33,444 nucleotides of DNA from Bacilli bacterium (GTDB taxonomy: Bacteria; Bacillota_I; Bacilli_A; RFN20; CAG-288): contig JAFUFH010000079.1 of the NCBI GenBank assembly GCA_017470005.1, forward strand, positions 1 through 33,444, given 5' to 3'. The translations under genes and the position numbers were made by a program. Numbering within the stretch: the stretch's first letter is position 1; each line of letters starts with the position of its first letter. Under the pieces are notes generated by a model. It had not been told where the DNA came from. It saw nothing but the letters and a program-made list of their open reading frames with translations, and searched no databases. Below are positions 15,713 to 24,543 of the stretch, piece by piece.

Positions 15713-15718
15713 ATTTTA
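15713..15718 (-). promoter_or_regulatory. -10 box of the PHP gene
   Basis: TAAAAT on the minus strand ends 9 bases before the ATG at 15703, leaving a leader of at most 2-3 bases. No Shine-Dalgarno site lies in the gap. Confidence 0.5.
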
Positions 15719-15783
15719 GTAAATATAAATATATAAAACAAGATAAAAGGGTTTATCTGAGCAAAGCAATAGGTTCCAAAATC

Positions 15784-15811
15784 AAAAAAGAGCAGGTGTT
15801 TTTACCTGCCC
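15784..15811 (-). terminator. Intrinsic terminator of guaA
   Basis: On the minus strand GCAGGT and ACCTGC (15809-15804 and 15797-15792) form a stem, followed by a T-run. Confidence 0.9.
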
Positions 15812-15819
15812 TAGTTGTT

Positions 15820-17358
15820 TTATTCTAATTCGATGGTGGACGGGGGCTTAGAAGTGAAATCATAAAGGACTCTGTTGACTCCTTTCACTTCATTGATGAT
15901 TCTTTCCATGATGCGAGTCAATAAGTCGTAAGGGAGAGGATAAGGTTTTGCGGTCATGAAGTCATCGGTTTGAACGGCTCTTAAGACAATAGCGTAGTCA
16001 TAGGTTCTAAAATCCCCCATAACACCGACACTTCTCATATTGCTTAACGCAGCGAAATATTGAGAGATTTCTCTATCGATTCCTGCTTTCTTAATCTCTT
16101 CTCTGAAGATATAGTCGGCATCTTGAACAATTTGAATCTTTTCTGGAGTGACATCTCCGATGATACGGATACCAAGTCCAGGACCAGGGAAAGGTTGACG
16201 GTAAACAATGCTCTCTGGAAGTCCTAATAAGAGACCGATTTCTCTCACTTCATCCTTGAAGAGATCCTTTAAAGGTTCTACAAGGCCTTTAAATTTCATA
16301 TTCTTAGGTAAACCACCAACATTGTGGTGAGATTTGATGGTGGCGGAGACACCTAAACCAGATTCGATTCTATCGGGATAGATGGTTCCTTGAGCCAGGA
16401 ATTCTACATCGCTTAATTTATTGGTTTCATTTTCAAATACTTCAATGAAAGTGGCACCAATAATCTTTCTCTTTCTTTCAGGTTCTGTGACACCCTTTAA
16501 TTTCTCATAGAATAATTCAGAAGCATCTACTTTGATGAAGTTTAAATCAAAAGAGGAAGAGGCGCCAAATACTCTTTCTACTTCTTCCGCTTCTTTCTTT
16601 CTTAAAAGCCCGTGATCGACAAAGACACAATACAAGTTCTTACCGATGGCTTTGGATAAAAGTGCGGCAGCAACGGCGCTATCCACACCGCCAGAGAGAC
16701 CTAATAACACTTTCTTATCTTTGACCTGTTCTCTGATCTTTTGAACTTGATCTTGAATGAAAGTGTCTCCTTTCCATTCTCCTTTGCAGTGACAAATATC
16801 ATAGACAAAGTTTTCTAATACTTTCTGTCCTTGGATGGAATGAGTCACTTCCGGATGATATTGGGTTCCATAAATATCTTTTTCCACGCATTCAAAGGCT
16901 GCAATAGGGCAATCTTTGGAATAAGCGATGGTACGGAAGGAAGAGGGAAGTTTAGAGATTCTATCGGTGTGAGACATAAAGACTTCGGTCTGTTTGTCCA
17001 CTCCGTTGAATAAACGAGAAGGAAGAGTAGTTAATTCGGTTCTCCCATACTCACTAACATCCGCGGAGACGACTTCTCCACCGAGTTGATGAGAGATGAG
17101 TTGAGCACCATAGCAGATTCCTAAGATTGGTTTTCCAAGAGAATAAATTCTTTCATCCATCTTAGGAGACCCTTCTAAATAAACGCTGTTAGGACCACCT
17201 GTGAAGATGATTCCTTTGACACTTTCATCTTTCAGCGTCTCTAAAGATGTCGTATACGGAACCACTTCCGAATAGACATGACACTGACGAATTCTTCTTG
17301 CAATTAACTGATTGTACTGACCACCAAAATCGACAACGACGATTTTTTCCTGCGTCAT
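15820..17358 (-). CDS. guaA: GMP synthase (glutamine-hydrolysing)
   Basis: This 512-residue enzyme (the usual length) would convert XMP to GMP using ATP and ammonia from glutamine. The N-terminal glutamine amidotransferase domain (about 5-190) has the nucleophile cysteine in LGICYGAQ and the YHPEV histidine-glutamate pair. The ATP-pyrophosphatase domain has the P-loop LLGLSGGVDSAV. The C-terminal dimerisation domain ends PPSTIELE. ATG 17358 sits 7 bases behind AGGAG; an in-frame GTG at 17364 is too close to that site. It is monocistronic and divergent from the hydrolase gene. I see no guanine riboswitch in the upstream region. Confidence 0.97.
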   Translation of the reverse strand: MTQEKIVVVDFGGQYNQLIARRIRQCHVYSEVVPYTTSLETLKDESVKGIIFTGGPNSVYLEGSPKMDERIYSLGKPILGICYGAQLISHQLGGEVVSADVSEYGRTELTTLPSRLFNGVDKQTEVFMSHTDRISKLPSSFRTIAYSKDCPIAAFECVEKDIYGTQYHPEVTHSIQGQKVLENFVYDICHCKGEWKGDTFIQDQVQKIREQVKDKKVLLGLSGGVDSAVAAALLSKAIGKNLYCVFVDHGLLRKKEAEEVERVFGASSSFDLNFIKVDASELFYEKLKGVTEPERKRKIIGATFIEVFENETNKLSDVEFLAQGTIYPDRIESGLGVSATIKSHHNVGGLPKNMKFKGLVEPLKDLFKDEVREIGLLLGLPESIVYRQPFPGPGLGIRIIGDVTPEKIQIVQDADYIFREEIKKAGIDREISQYFAALSNMRSVGVMGDFRTYDYAIVLRAVQTDDFMTAKPYPLPYDLLTRIMERIINEVKGVNRVLYDFTSKPPSTIELE

Positions 17359-17383
17359 AAGCACACTCCTTGTTCACGGAGCC

Positions 17384-17389
17384 ATTATA
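17384..17389 (-). promoter_or_regulatory. -10 box of guaA
   Basis: TATAAT on the minus strand lies 25 bases before the ATG, leaving a leader of about 18 bases that contains AGGAG. The -35 region is weak (TAGAAG at 17 bp). Confidence 0.6.
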
Positions 17390-17549
17390 TAACATTACCT
17401 TTGTTTCTTCTACAAAAGGCAAAATGATAGTGCTTTGATTTGTAATAATCTTTCTTATTTAAAGAAAGACATGCTCAAAAAAGGAAGGAAATCCACAATA
17501 TATCGTGAAGGGAAATGATAAAATAAAAAGGACAAAGCGAGGTACTCCT

Positions 17550-18437
17550 ATGGAAATCAAAGAAGGATATATCGAATGGAAAGAATATAAAACCTATTAT
17601 CGAATCGTTAATCCTAACGGAAAGAAAATTCCTTTATGTATTCTTCATGGAGGACCAGGAAGCACACATAATTCTTATGAAGTCTTCGATCATGTTGCCT
17701 TTGATGATGATCGTCCTATCATCATGTATGATCAATTAGGTTGTGGACTCTCTTCCTTAGAAGGAGAACACAAGACACTATGGAGAAAAGATGTCTGGGT
17801 AGAAGAATTAGAAGAATTAAGAAAACAATTACACTTAGAAAAGCTTCATCTAATGGGACACTCTTGGGGAGGAATGTTAGCCATCATCTATCTTTGCGAT
17901 TATCAACCTCAAGGAATTCAATCTGTCATTCTCTCTTCTACTCTCTCTAGCGCTGCCTTATGGAAGCAAGAGACACATCGTTTGCTCAAACTATTACCTC
18001 AAGTATATCAGGATGCAATAGAACTAGGAGAAGCAACACAAGCTTATGATTCCTTAGAATATCAGGAAGCCACAAAGCAATATATGCATAAATTTGTTGG
18101 TGGCCCTTGGCCTAAAGATGCTCCAGAATGTTTGACTAGAGCAAAAAAGACAGGAAGAGAAGCTTATGTTGTTGCTTGGGGAGAGAGTGAATTTGCCCCC
18201 AGCGGAAATTTAAGAAATTATGATTACACCTCTAAATTGAATCAAATCACTTGTCCTGTATTACTTACTTCTGGTGCTGATGATGAATCCACACCATACC
18301 AAAATAAAGTCATGTTTGAACAGATACAGTCAGAAAAGAAATGGATATTATTCCCTAGATCTAGACACATGTCCTACGTAGAAGAACATGACGACTATGT
18401 GAAAGAGTTATTATCCTTCCTTCATGACCATGAATGA
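17550..18437 (+). CDS. Proline iminopeptidase-type alpha/beta hydrolase
   Basis: The product is 295 residues, cytoplasmic. The alpha/beta-hydrolase motifs of the prolyl aminopeptidase family are present: HGGPGSTH (oxyanion region), YDQLGCGLS, the nucleophile elbow GHSWGG, the acid GADDESTP and the histidine in SRHMSY near the C-terminus. Such enzymes cleave N-terminal proline or related residues from short peptides; exact specificity is not readable. ATG 17550 follows GAGG at 17539-17542; an in-frame GTG at 17505 lies upstream of the TAAAAT promoter element at 17519-17524. The next gene starts 8 bases after the stop, so this opens a four-gene transcript that ends in an ABC transporter. Confidence 0.88.
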   Translation: MEIKEGYIEWKEYKTYYRIVNPNGKKIPLCILHGGPGSTHNSYEVFDHVAFDDDRPIIMYDQLGCGLSSLEGEHKTLWRKDVWVEELEELRKQLHLEKLHLMGHSWGGMLAIIYLCDYQPQGIQSVILSSTLSSAALWKQETHRLLKLLPQVYQDAIELGEATQAYDSLEYQEATKQYMHKFVGGPWPKDAPECLTRAKKTGREAYVVAWGESEFAPSGNLRNYDYTSKLNQITCPVLLTSGADDESTPYQNKVMFEQIQSEKKWILFPRSRHMSYVEEHDDYVKELLSFLHDHE

Positions 18438-18445
18438 GGTAATAC

Positions 18446-19441
18446 ATGCAAATCAAACACCACTTTTCTCTACCACAAAACACATACGTAACAGAAGATA
18501 AAAATTCCATTATTGTAAGCAACCAATATTCTTTGTCATTCTATTCTTGTCAAGGAAAGTTGGAAAGAGAACTTGTTCACTTTTTCCAAACAAAGAATTC
18601 TCTATTAAGTCAAGATGAAAGTATTCTGATCACTTGCGATGATAGAACCAAACTTAAGACGATTGACTTGCTCTCTTTAAAAGAATTGAGTGAAGTCACA
18701 CTTGAACAAAAGACGATCTTTTTTCCACTTGGTTTCACTCTTTGTCAGGATCCCTCTTGCTTCTATATGATCATCGCAAAGACAGATGATTTCTATGAAG
18801 CTAAGATGATGAAAGATTTCACTCCAGAACGAGGTACCTACCTTCTTCAAAAAAGAAGAGTGGCTGATTTAGAACTGGTGGAAGAAATCATATTGGACGA
18901 CTTTTTTATCGATATCAAACGATTCCATAAAGGGTATCTTATGATACGTGGTGATGATTCTCTCTTCTATTTTGATGAAAAAGAAGTTCGTTATTTAGAT
19001 ATTCATTCTAACGATAAGATTCTTATCGATGAGAAATCAGGTAGAATACTGACGATGACCGAATTTGGATATCGTCTCTACGATTCCCATTTCCACGAGA
19101 TTCAAAAGAGCGATTTTTTATCGGAAGAGACACAAGAAGTCGATTATGAATTATTTTCCTTGTTACAGAATGATGATTTCGAATTTGGGGACCAAAAGTA
19201 CATGGAAGTCCCAGAAGAATACCTCCAAACAGAGATTTTTATCAATGGAAGGTATCTTGTTTGCGCAATCAATGCTAAACTATCTTATTACTATTCTTTG
19301 AGAGTCATTGATGTTCTCACGGGAAAAAGAGTAGCGGAAAAGACTGTTTCTGAGAAAATAGAACAGCTTTATCCCCTAAAAGGCAACAAATTTGCCTTCA
19401 CAACAAAAGATAACACACACATCATGGAGGTGGTGGAATGA
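18446..19441 (+). CDS. Beta-propeller-like cytoplasmic protein, unknown function
   Basis: The product is 331 residues without signal peptide or membrane segments. It is made of repeated strand-rich units of about 40-50 residues with a hydrophobic stretch, a short loop and an aromatic or charged stretch (SLSFYSCQGKLEREL; YLMIRGDDSLFYFDEKEV; YRLYDSHFHEI; LRVIDVLTGKRVAEKTV). This suggests a WD40- or YVTN-like propeller, without canonical WD motifs. AGG at 18436-18438 may act as a weak ribosome binding site. The stop overlaps the next start by 4 bases (ATGA). No known function is assigned; the context links it to the hydrolase and the ABC transporter. Confidence 0.7.
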   Translation: MQIKHHFSLPQNTYVTEDKNSIIVSNQYSLSFYSCQGKLERELVHFFQTKNSLLSQDESILITCDDRTKLKTIDLLSLKELSEVTLEQKTIFFPLGFTLCQDPSCFYMIIAKTDDFYEAKMMKDFTPERGTYLLQKRRVADLELVEEIILDDFFIDIKRFHKGYLMIRGDDSLFYFDEKEVRYLDIHSNDKILIDEKSGRILTMTEFGYRLYDSHFHEIQKSDFLSEETQEVDYELFSLLQNDDFEFGDQKYMEVPEEYLQTEIFINGRYLVCAINAKLSYYYSLRVIDVLTGKRVAEKTVSEKIEQLYPLKGNKFAFTTKDNTHIMEVVE

Positions 19442-20085
19442 GCGATATTGAAATTTATCAAGAATTACTTCGTAAAACACAAGATTTAAAGATTCAAAAG
19501 CCACAAAAGGTCTTTGATATGGCCTCCATCTGCTATCTTTTGGCGGAGAGTCAATGCAGTTCTAATGTTTTAAATGAGTCTTTATTCTATGAGAAACAAG
19601 ACGAGTGGAAGTCTCTATTTGAAGGATACAAACCTAATGCTATCTTGAAAAATGGTAATTATCAAAAACAGTGGGAAAAGGTTCAAGAACACTTCAAACC
19701 AGAACGCAAATCCCCTTATAAAGAGATGGCAAAAGCTATCCTTCACGCCGCTCGTTTCCTCTCTAGATTCGATTTTTTTGAAGCTTTTAGAAAAGAGATG
19801 TATTTGATTTGTGTCGATGAGAAGAAAACGATGGAATTCTTTGAAGGATTCCGTCTCTATGCCTCCATCGCTAATATGTATTTTGTTAAAACCTGTACTT
19901 TCTTTAATAAAACAGGATTATTTGATGTTCCTGTAGTGAACAAGAAGTGCAAAAACTATCTTTTACCTCTCATTGGAGGAGAAGATGAGAATGAAAAGAT
20001 TTATCAAAGAATCTTACAAATTTGTAGAGTAAATAAGATCAGCTGTCACGAATTCCAACAAAGGGTAGAAGCATTACATGATTGA
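19438..20085 (+). CDS. Helical protein of unknown function, ABC-operon member
   Basis: The product is 215 residues, cytoplasmic, mostly helical, with several cysteines in the C-terminal half (CKNYLLPLIGG; ICRVNKISCHEF) that form no recognisable metal-binding pattern. I recognise no family. It overlaps the gene before by 4 bases and the ABC transporter gene after by 8 bases, so its synthesis is tightly coupled to theirs. It could be an accessory or regulatory partner of the transporter, but that is only context. Confidence 0.65.
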   Translation: MSDIEIYQELLRKTQDLKIQKPQKVFDMASICYLLAESQCSSNVLNESLFYEKQDEWKSLFEGYKPNAILKNGNYQKQWEKVQEHFKPERKSPYKEMAKAILHAARFLSRFDFFEAFRKEMYLICVDEKKTMEFFEGFRLYASIANMYFVKTCTFFNKTGLFDVPVVNKKCKNYLLPLIGGEDENEKIYQRILQICRVNKISCHEFQQRVEALHD

Positions 20086-22828
20086 ACTTTTGAATGTTTG
20101 GAAAGATTATTACATCGATAAGCAGCCCTTCCATGCCTTAAAAGGCATCAGTCTTTCCTTTCCTTCCATTCAGTTCGCTTCTATTTTGGGTCCTTCTGGC
20201 TGTGGTAAGACCACTCTTTTAAACCTTATCGGTGGATTGGATAGTATTACTAGAGGAAATATCTTAGTCAATCATAGTTCTATCTCTCTGATGAGTGAAG
20301 ATGAAAGAAATGCTTATCGTAATAACGAAATTGGCTTTATCTTCCAAGATTATTATTTGATTCCTAGATTGAATGTTTTAGATAATGTCGCTCTTGCCTT
20401 ATCGCTTGGAAATCATAGTGAAAGCGAAAGCAAAAAGAGAGCGTTAGAAGCTTTAAAGCGTGTCGGAATTGAAAATCTAGCTAGAAAGAAAGTGAATCAG
20501 CTCTCTGGTGGACAAGCTCAAAGAGTGGCAATCGCAAGAAGTTTAGTCACCGATCCCAAAATCATTTTAGCAGATGAACCTACCGGTGCATTAGATAGTG
20601 AAACCTCTAGAAGTATCATGGAGTTGTTAAAAGATATTTCTCGTGAAAGATTGGTCATTATGGTCACCCATAACGAAGAGCTTGCTAAGGAATACTCCAC
20701 TAGGATTATCCGTATGAAAGACGGAGAAATCGTTCTAGATGAACTTCAAGAAGAAATTGAAGGGAAAGAGATTAAACAACGCCAAGCACATAAGAGTTCT
20801 CTATCGTTAAAAATGACGGGTAAGTTAGCAGGAAAGAACCTTGCTTCTCGCAAATGGAAATCCGCTCTCACTGTCGTTGCTAACTCCTTTGGTATGATTG
20901 GTATTGCCTTCTTTATGGCAATCAATCATGGTTTTAATGTATATACTAAGAATTTATCTACGGCTACTGCCACCTCTCTTCCTATTGTCATCTCCGCTTA
21001 TGATAGAAAGAGCAATACAGAAGCTTTTGACAGCAAAAATGCCTCTGTTCCTTATCCTAGTGTTCAAGAGATTTATCCATCGGTAAGTGTTTCCACTTCT
21101 TACGCTTATACTTACAATAATTTTTCTCCGAAATATATGTCCTATATCCGCTCATTGATGGATGAAGGAATTGTAAGAGAATACTCTCTATCTTATGGAA
21201 ACTCTTATTCCTTTAATTTGACAACAACTTTCCCGGATTCTTTGGACGGGAAAGAAGAAGGTGGATTAGAGAAGGTGAAAACCACTCGCACCAGTTATAA
21301 CTATTATGCAAATCAAGCTGGTCTTCCTTACAACATCTTCCACGTTTTATACGGAGACTTAGACCAGTATGATGTCATTGCAGGCAAATTGCCTCAAAAT
21401 GAAAACGAATTGGTCTTAGTTGTGAATAAATACAATGCAGTTTCCTTTGATATTTTAAAAGATCTAGGATTCTATCACAGCACAGATACAGAAGAACAAG
21501 TCGAAGATAAGAATTTATCCACCAAAGTAAAACCGATTCAATTCTCGGATGTTTTGGGTAAAGAATATAAGATCTTTACAAACGATGAGATGTTCGAGTT
21601 TGATAAAAACACGATTACAGAAGATGCAAATGGGTGGGAAAGAGTCATCCCTCGTTATAAGCAAAAAGAATTAACGGATGAGTTTTATCAAGAAAACGGA
21701 AGAAAACTCACAATCTCTGCTATTATTCGTCCTAAGATGACCTCTCCATTCACCATTTTAAATCCCGCTTTGTGTTATCTTCCTTCTCTACAAGATATCA
21801 TGGTACCTCAAAACGCCAATTCTCCTATCACACAAAATATTCATAACAATCTGGTCTTTGGAAGATTTGGAGACAGTAGCACTTCTCAACACGAAGAATT
21901 TGTCGAAGAATTAAATCGTGTGTTTGAGCGTTACTCGGAATCCAAATCTAAAATCTTACCTACTGCGGAACTTAATTCGATATTTAGCCGTTATTTCTAT
22001 TATTATCCTAGCGAGGATTTAGGATATGTATATACAGGATTTAACACTTTCTTCTCTGATGCGAGGTCATTAGGAGCGGAATTGGTATCCGAAGAACTGT
22101 TAGGTAAGAATTTATCCGATCAAACGGTATTAGAAGAGATACTTTCTCAATTCTTACAAGATTATCTATTAGACCATGACAAAGCCTATGAAGACATTAT
22201 CTCTATCATGGCTTATGCTAATGCTTATTCTACCATTCAAAATATCGTTGTCTTCCCCATCGATTTACCTACAAGAGCACTCTTGTTAGATAAACTTCAG
22301 GAATTCAATGATATCGATGGTTCTCCTAACCATGCCGCCACGGAAGAAGAGCAGGTTTTCTTCTCTGTTTCTGACGCCAATGAAATGATGGAAGAAGTCG
22401 GGGATATGATCGCGATGACTTCTTTGATTCTGCTTATCTTTGCTGTGGTATCTGTTGTGGTTTCCGCTTCGATGACCGCTTTGCTTACCTCTAATAACGT
22501 TTTGGAGAGAAAGAAAGAGATTGGTTTGCTTAGATCCTTAGGTTCAAGGCGTATTGATGTTGTGAGATTATTTGAATTTGAATCGATTGCCATCGGCTTC
22601 TTCGCTGGGGCTTTTGGTTCTTTAATCACATATATCTTGTGTTTCCCTCTCAACCACGTGATTGATTCTTATTTCCCTTCATACCGTGTTGGTTCGATTT
22701 GTAACTTCACATGGTACCATGCGGTTCTTGTCATTTCTGCCTCTATTGTTATCGGCGTTGTTTCCACAATTATCCCCGCCATTAAAGCGGGCAGAGAGAA
22801 CCCAGTAGATGCATTAAGAAATGAATGA
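20078..22828 (+). CDS. MacB-like ABC transporter, fused ATPase and permease
   Basis: The product is 916 residues. Residues 1-225 are an ATP-binding domain of the LolD/MacB class: Walker A GPSGCGKTTLL (about 38), signature LSGGQAQRVAIA (about 141), Walker B IILADEPTGALD (about 163) and the switch histidine in VTHNEE (about 196). A linker leads to a membrane segment (about 265-285) and an extracytoplasmic region of about 500 residues. An FtsX-type permease domain with three segments (about 785-815, 838-865 and 878-905) follows, ending NPVDALRNE. Such proteins act as dimers that move substrates or transmit force across the membrane, often for peptides, lipoproteins or antibiotic resistance. The very large outer domain is unusual, and I cannot name a substrate. 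Confidence 0.9.
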   Translation: MIELLNVWKDYYIDKQPFHALKGISLSFPSIQFASILGPSGCGKTTLLNLIGGLDSITRGNILVNHSSISLMSEDERNAYRNNEIGFIFQDYYLIPRLNVLDNVALALSLGNHSESESKKRALEALKRVGIENLARKKVNQLSGGQAQRVAIARSLVTDPKIILADEPTGALDSETSRSIMELLKDISRERLVIMVTHNEELAKEYSTRIIRMKDGEIVLDELQEEIEGKEIKQRQAHKSSLSLKMTGKLAGKNLASRKWKSALTVVANSFGMIGIAFFMAINHGFNVYTKNLSTATATSLPIVISAYDRKSNTEAFDSKNASVPYPSVQEIYPSVSVSTSYAYTYNNFSPKYMSYIRSLMDEGIVREYSLSYGNSYSFNLTTTFPDSLDGKEEGGLEKVKTTRTSYNYYANQAGLPYNIFHVLYGDLDQYDVIAGKLPQNENELVLVVNKYNAVSFDILKDLGFYHSTDTEEQVEDKNLSTKVKPIQFSDVLGKEYKIFTNDEMFEFDKNTITEDANGWERVIPRYKQKELTDEFYQENGRKLTISAIIRPKMTSPFTILNPALCYLPSLQDIMVPQNANSPITQNIHNNLVFGRFGDSSTSQHEEFVEELNRVFERYSESKSKILPTAELNSIFSRYFYYYPSEDLGYVYTGFNTFFSDARSLGAELVSEELLGKNLSDQTVLEEILSQFLQDYLLDHDKAYEDIISIMAYANAYSTIQNIVVFPIDLPTRALLLDKLQEFNDIDGSPNHAATEEEQVFFSVSDANEMMEEVGDMIAMTSLILLIFAVVSVVVSASMTALLTSNNVLERKKEIGLLRSLGSRRIDVVRLFEFESIAIGFFAGAFGSLITYILCFPLNHVIDSYFPSYRVGSICNFTWYHAVLVISASIVIGVVSTIIPAIKAGRENPVDALRNE

Positions 22829-22841
22829 TAAGAAAATTTTC

Positions 22842-22870
22842 TTGTCAGTAAAATAAGTGATAACTATAAT
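22842..22870 (+). promoter_or_regulatory. Promoter of yebC
   Basis: TTGTCA at 22842-22847 and TATAAT at 22865-22870 have the ideal 17-bp spacing. The transcript has a leader of about 60 bases with GAGGT before the ATG. Confidence 0.85.
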
Positions 22871-22936
22871 ATAGATGTTTTGTAGGGGTTTTCACGTGCA
22901 AAACAAAGAATTCATACATAGAAAAGAGGTAAAACT

Positions 22937-23659
22937 ATGGGTAGAGCACACGAAGTAAGAGCGAAAAAGATCGCTCAAACCAATGCCGCTAAGTCTGCAT
23001 TGTACAACAGAGCTAGTAAAGAAATTTATCTTGCAGCTAAGAGTGGTGTTCCTGATCCTAATGATAACCTCGCTTTAAGATCAGCTATTGAAAAATGGAA
23101 AGCCCAACATGTCACTCGTGATGTCATCGACAGAGCCATCCAAAAAGCTAAGAGCAAGGATGCCGCCGACTTCATCGCAGGTAGATATGAAGGTTTCGGC
23201 CCTGGCGGAGTCGCCGTTGTGGTCGATACATTAAGCGATAACGAAAAGAGAGCTTTCTCTGCCGTTAGAGCTGGTTTCACTCATCATGGTGGAAATGTTG
23301 GCAACTCCGGTTGCGCTTCCTTCAATTTCGATAAGAGAGGTGTTGTCTCCTTTGATACGGATAAAGGTGTTGAAGAAGTCGAAGAAGCCTTGATCATGAG
23401 CGAAGTTGACGTTCTCAGCGTCGATAAGGATGAGAATAACATCGAAGTCATCTGTACTCCTGAAGCATTCGAACAATGCAAACAGGTCTTACAAGGAGAC
23501 CTTGGCATTGAAGAATTCACTGAAGCAGAAGTCACTCTTGTTCCCCAAGCTTTAGTCAATCTCAACGATGAAGACAAAGCCAAGGTTCAGAATTTGATTG
23601 ATGCCTTAGACGAATTAGAAGATGTCCAGGCTGTCTATCACAACGCAAATTTAGACTAA
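22937..23659 (+). CDS. yebC: YebC/PmpR-family protein
   Basis: The product is 240 residues, the family length. It begins MGRAHEVRAKKIAQTNAAKS and contains the conserved YEGFGPGGVAVVVD and GGNVGNSGCASFNF blocks. YebC-family proteins have been described as DNA-binding transcription regulators, and some members as ribosome-associated factors that relieve stalling at proline runs; which applies here cannot be read from sequence. It is monocistronic with its own promoter and terminator. Confidence 0.95.
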   Translation: MGRAHEVRAKKIAQTNAAKSALYNRASKEIYLAAKSGVPDPNDNLALRSAIEKWKAQHVTRDVIDRAIQKAKSKDAADFIAGRYEGFGPGGVAVVVDTLSDNEKRAFSAVRAGFTHHGGNVGNSGCASFNFDKRGVVSFDTDKGVEEVEEALIMSEVDVLSVDKDENNIEVICTPEAFEQCKQVLQGDLGIEEFTEAEVTLVPQALVNLNDEDKAKVQNLIDALDELEDVQAVYHNANLD

Positions 23660-23669
23660 GAAAAATGGA

Positions 23670-23717
23670 CTTTAACGAAATGAGACTTCTCAAAGTAGTT
23701 AAAGTCTTTTCTTTTCT
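23670..23717 (+). terminator. Intrinsic terminator behind yebC
   Basis: GACTTTAAC (23670-23678) pairs with GTTAAAGTC (23700-23708) around a smaller inner hairpin, followed by TTTTCTTTT. Confidence 0.85.
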
Positions 23718-23718
23718 G

Positions 23719-23727
23719 TGGTAAAAT
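23719..23727 (+). promoter_or_regulatory. Extended -10 promoter, likely leaderless start
   Basis: TGGTAAAAT is an extended -10 element ending 7 bases before ATG 23735. No ribosome binding site fits in the gap (acctcat). Confidence 0.65.
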
Positions 23728-23734
23728 ACCTCAT

Positions 23735-24100
23735 ATGGAAAAATTAAAACAAAGATTTCAACAATTCAGCGTTGCCGATTGGGTCACATTCGCCTTCATG
23801 ACTTTAGTGATGGCATTTGGGCTTTATATGTCTATTTCTATGAGCGTGAAGCTTGCTCAAGGAATCACACTCTTTGGAGACTCTTCTGTTTATGATAATA
23901 CAGCGATTGAAAGAGATGGACCAACAGGGGCAGATATCTCTGTCTTAGTCTTATATTGGGTTCTTTCTGTCGCTATGATTGCCTTATTTGTTTACTTCAC
24001 CTTCTTTAAGAAAGTTGGAGAAGAAAAGAAAGTAACACAAAAAAGAATTGAGGATGGTCGCACTGTGATCATCAAAGAAAAAGAAAATGACCATAACTGA
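23735..24100 (+). CDS. Small two-span membrane protein
   Basis: The product is 121 residues with two membrane segments (about 17-36 and 69-90), an extracytoplasmic loop of about 30 residues, and a charged lysine/glutamate-rich C-terminal tail on the cytoplasmic side. No family is recognised. It starts on a probable leaderless transcript and overlaps the following acidic-protein gene by 14 bases. Confidence 0.65.
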   Translation: MEKLKQRFQQFSVADWVTFAFMTLVMAFGLYMSISMSVKLAQGITLFGDSSVYDNTAIERDGPTGADISVLVLYWVLSVAMIALFVYFTFFKKVGEEKKVTQKRIEDGRTVIIKEKENDHN

Positions 24101-24485
24101 TTTGATTCAAGACATTCATCTATTGATGGAATGTGAGATTGTCCGATTCACTTTAGAAGGGGATACCCTCACTCTTTTGGTTGTTGGAGATAATGAAGAA
24201 GATCATGATCATGAACACGAAGAAGAGGAAGAAGAACATTCTTGTTGTGAAGGATTGAATGGTCATCTTTTCAGTCTAGTCTTTGAAGAAGTGAAGAATT
24301 ATGTCTTCCAAGGACAAGAGTGCGATAATTATCGAACGCTATCTGTCAAAGATGATTTTGGGCACTTGCGCTTAGAATTAGAAGGTTCTAGCTTTGAAGA
24401 TGATGGCTCTGATATCGTCATCGAATTCGATTACGAAACCTACAGCGTGACGGATGAAGGCGAGATCGAAAGTCCAGACGCTTAA
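24087..24485 (+). CDS. Small acidic protein with His/Cys-acid tract
   Basis: The product is 132 residues and strongly acidic. A tract at about 35-55 reads DHDHEHEEEEEEHSCC, a potential metal-binding segment; the rest looks like beta strands with alternating hydrophobic and acidic residues. No family is recognised. It overlaps the small membrane-protein gene, so the two are co-expressed. It ends against a shared terminator with a convergent gene that also encodes an acidic protein with a DEHDHEEEE tract. Confidence 0.65.
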   Translation: MTITDLIQDIHLLMECEIVRFTLEGDTLTLLVVGDNEEDHDHEHEEEEEEHSCCEGLNGHLFSLVFEEVKNYVFQGQECDNYRTLSVKDDFGHLRLELEGSSFEDDGSDIVIEFDYETYSVTDEGEIESPDA

Positions 24486-24495
24486 GAGACAAACG

Positions 24496-24540
24496 AAAAA
24501 CTAGAGTATTACAAGTAAGCTTGCGTAACTCTAGTTTTTT
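24496..24540. terminator. Bidirectional terminator between convergent genes
   Basis: AAAAACTAGAGT (24496-24507) pairs with ACTCTAGTTTTT (24528-24539). The A- and T-runs serve opposite strands. An inner hairpin forms around the loop. Confidence 0.88.
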
Positions 24541-24543
24541 AAA

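Noticed and set aside
17365-17504. Guanine riboswitch upstream of guaA
   Set aside because: The transcript leader is only about 18 bases and shows none of the conserved aptamer sequence.
22848-22860. Terminator behind the ABC transporter gene from AAGAAAATTTTCTT-like sequence
   Set aside because: The short all-A/T palindrome at about 22830-22843 has no stable stem and no separate T-run, and it merges with the yebC promoter.
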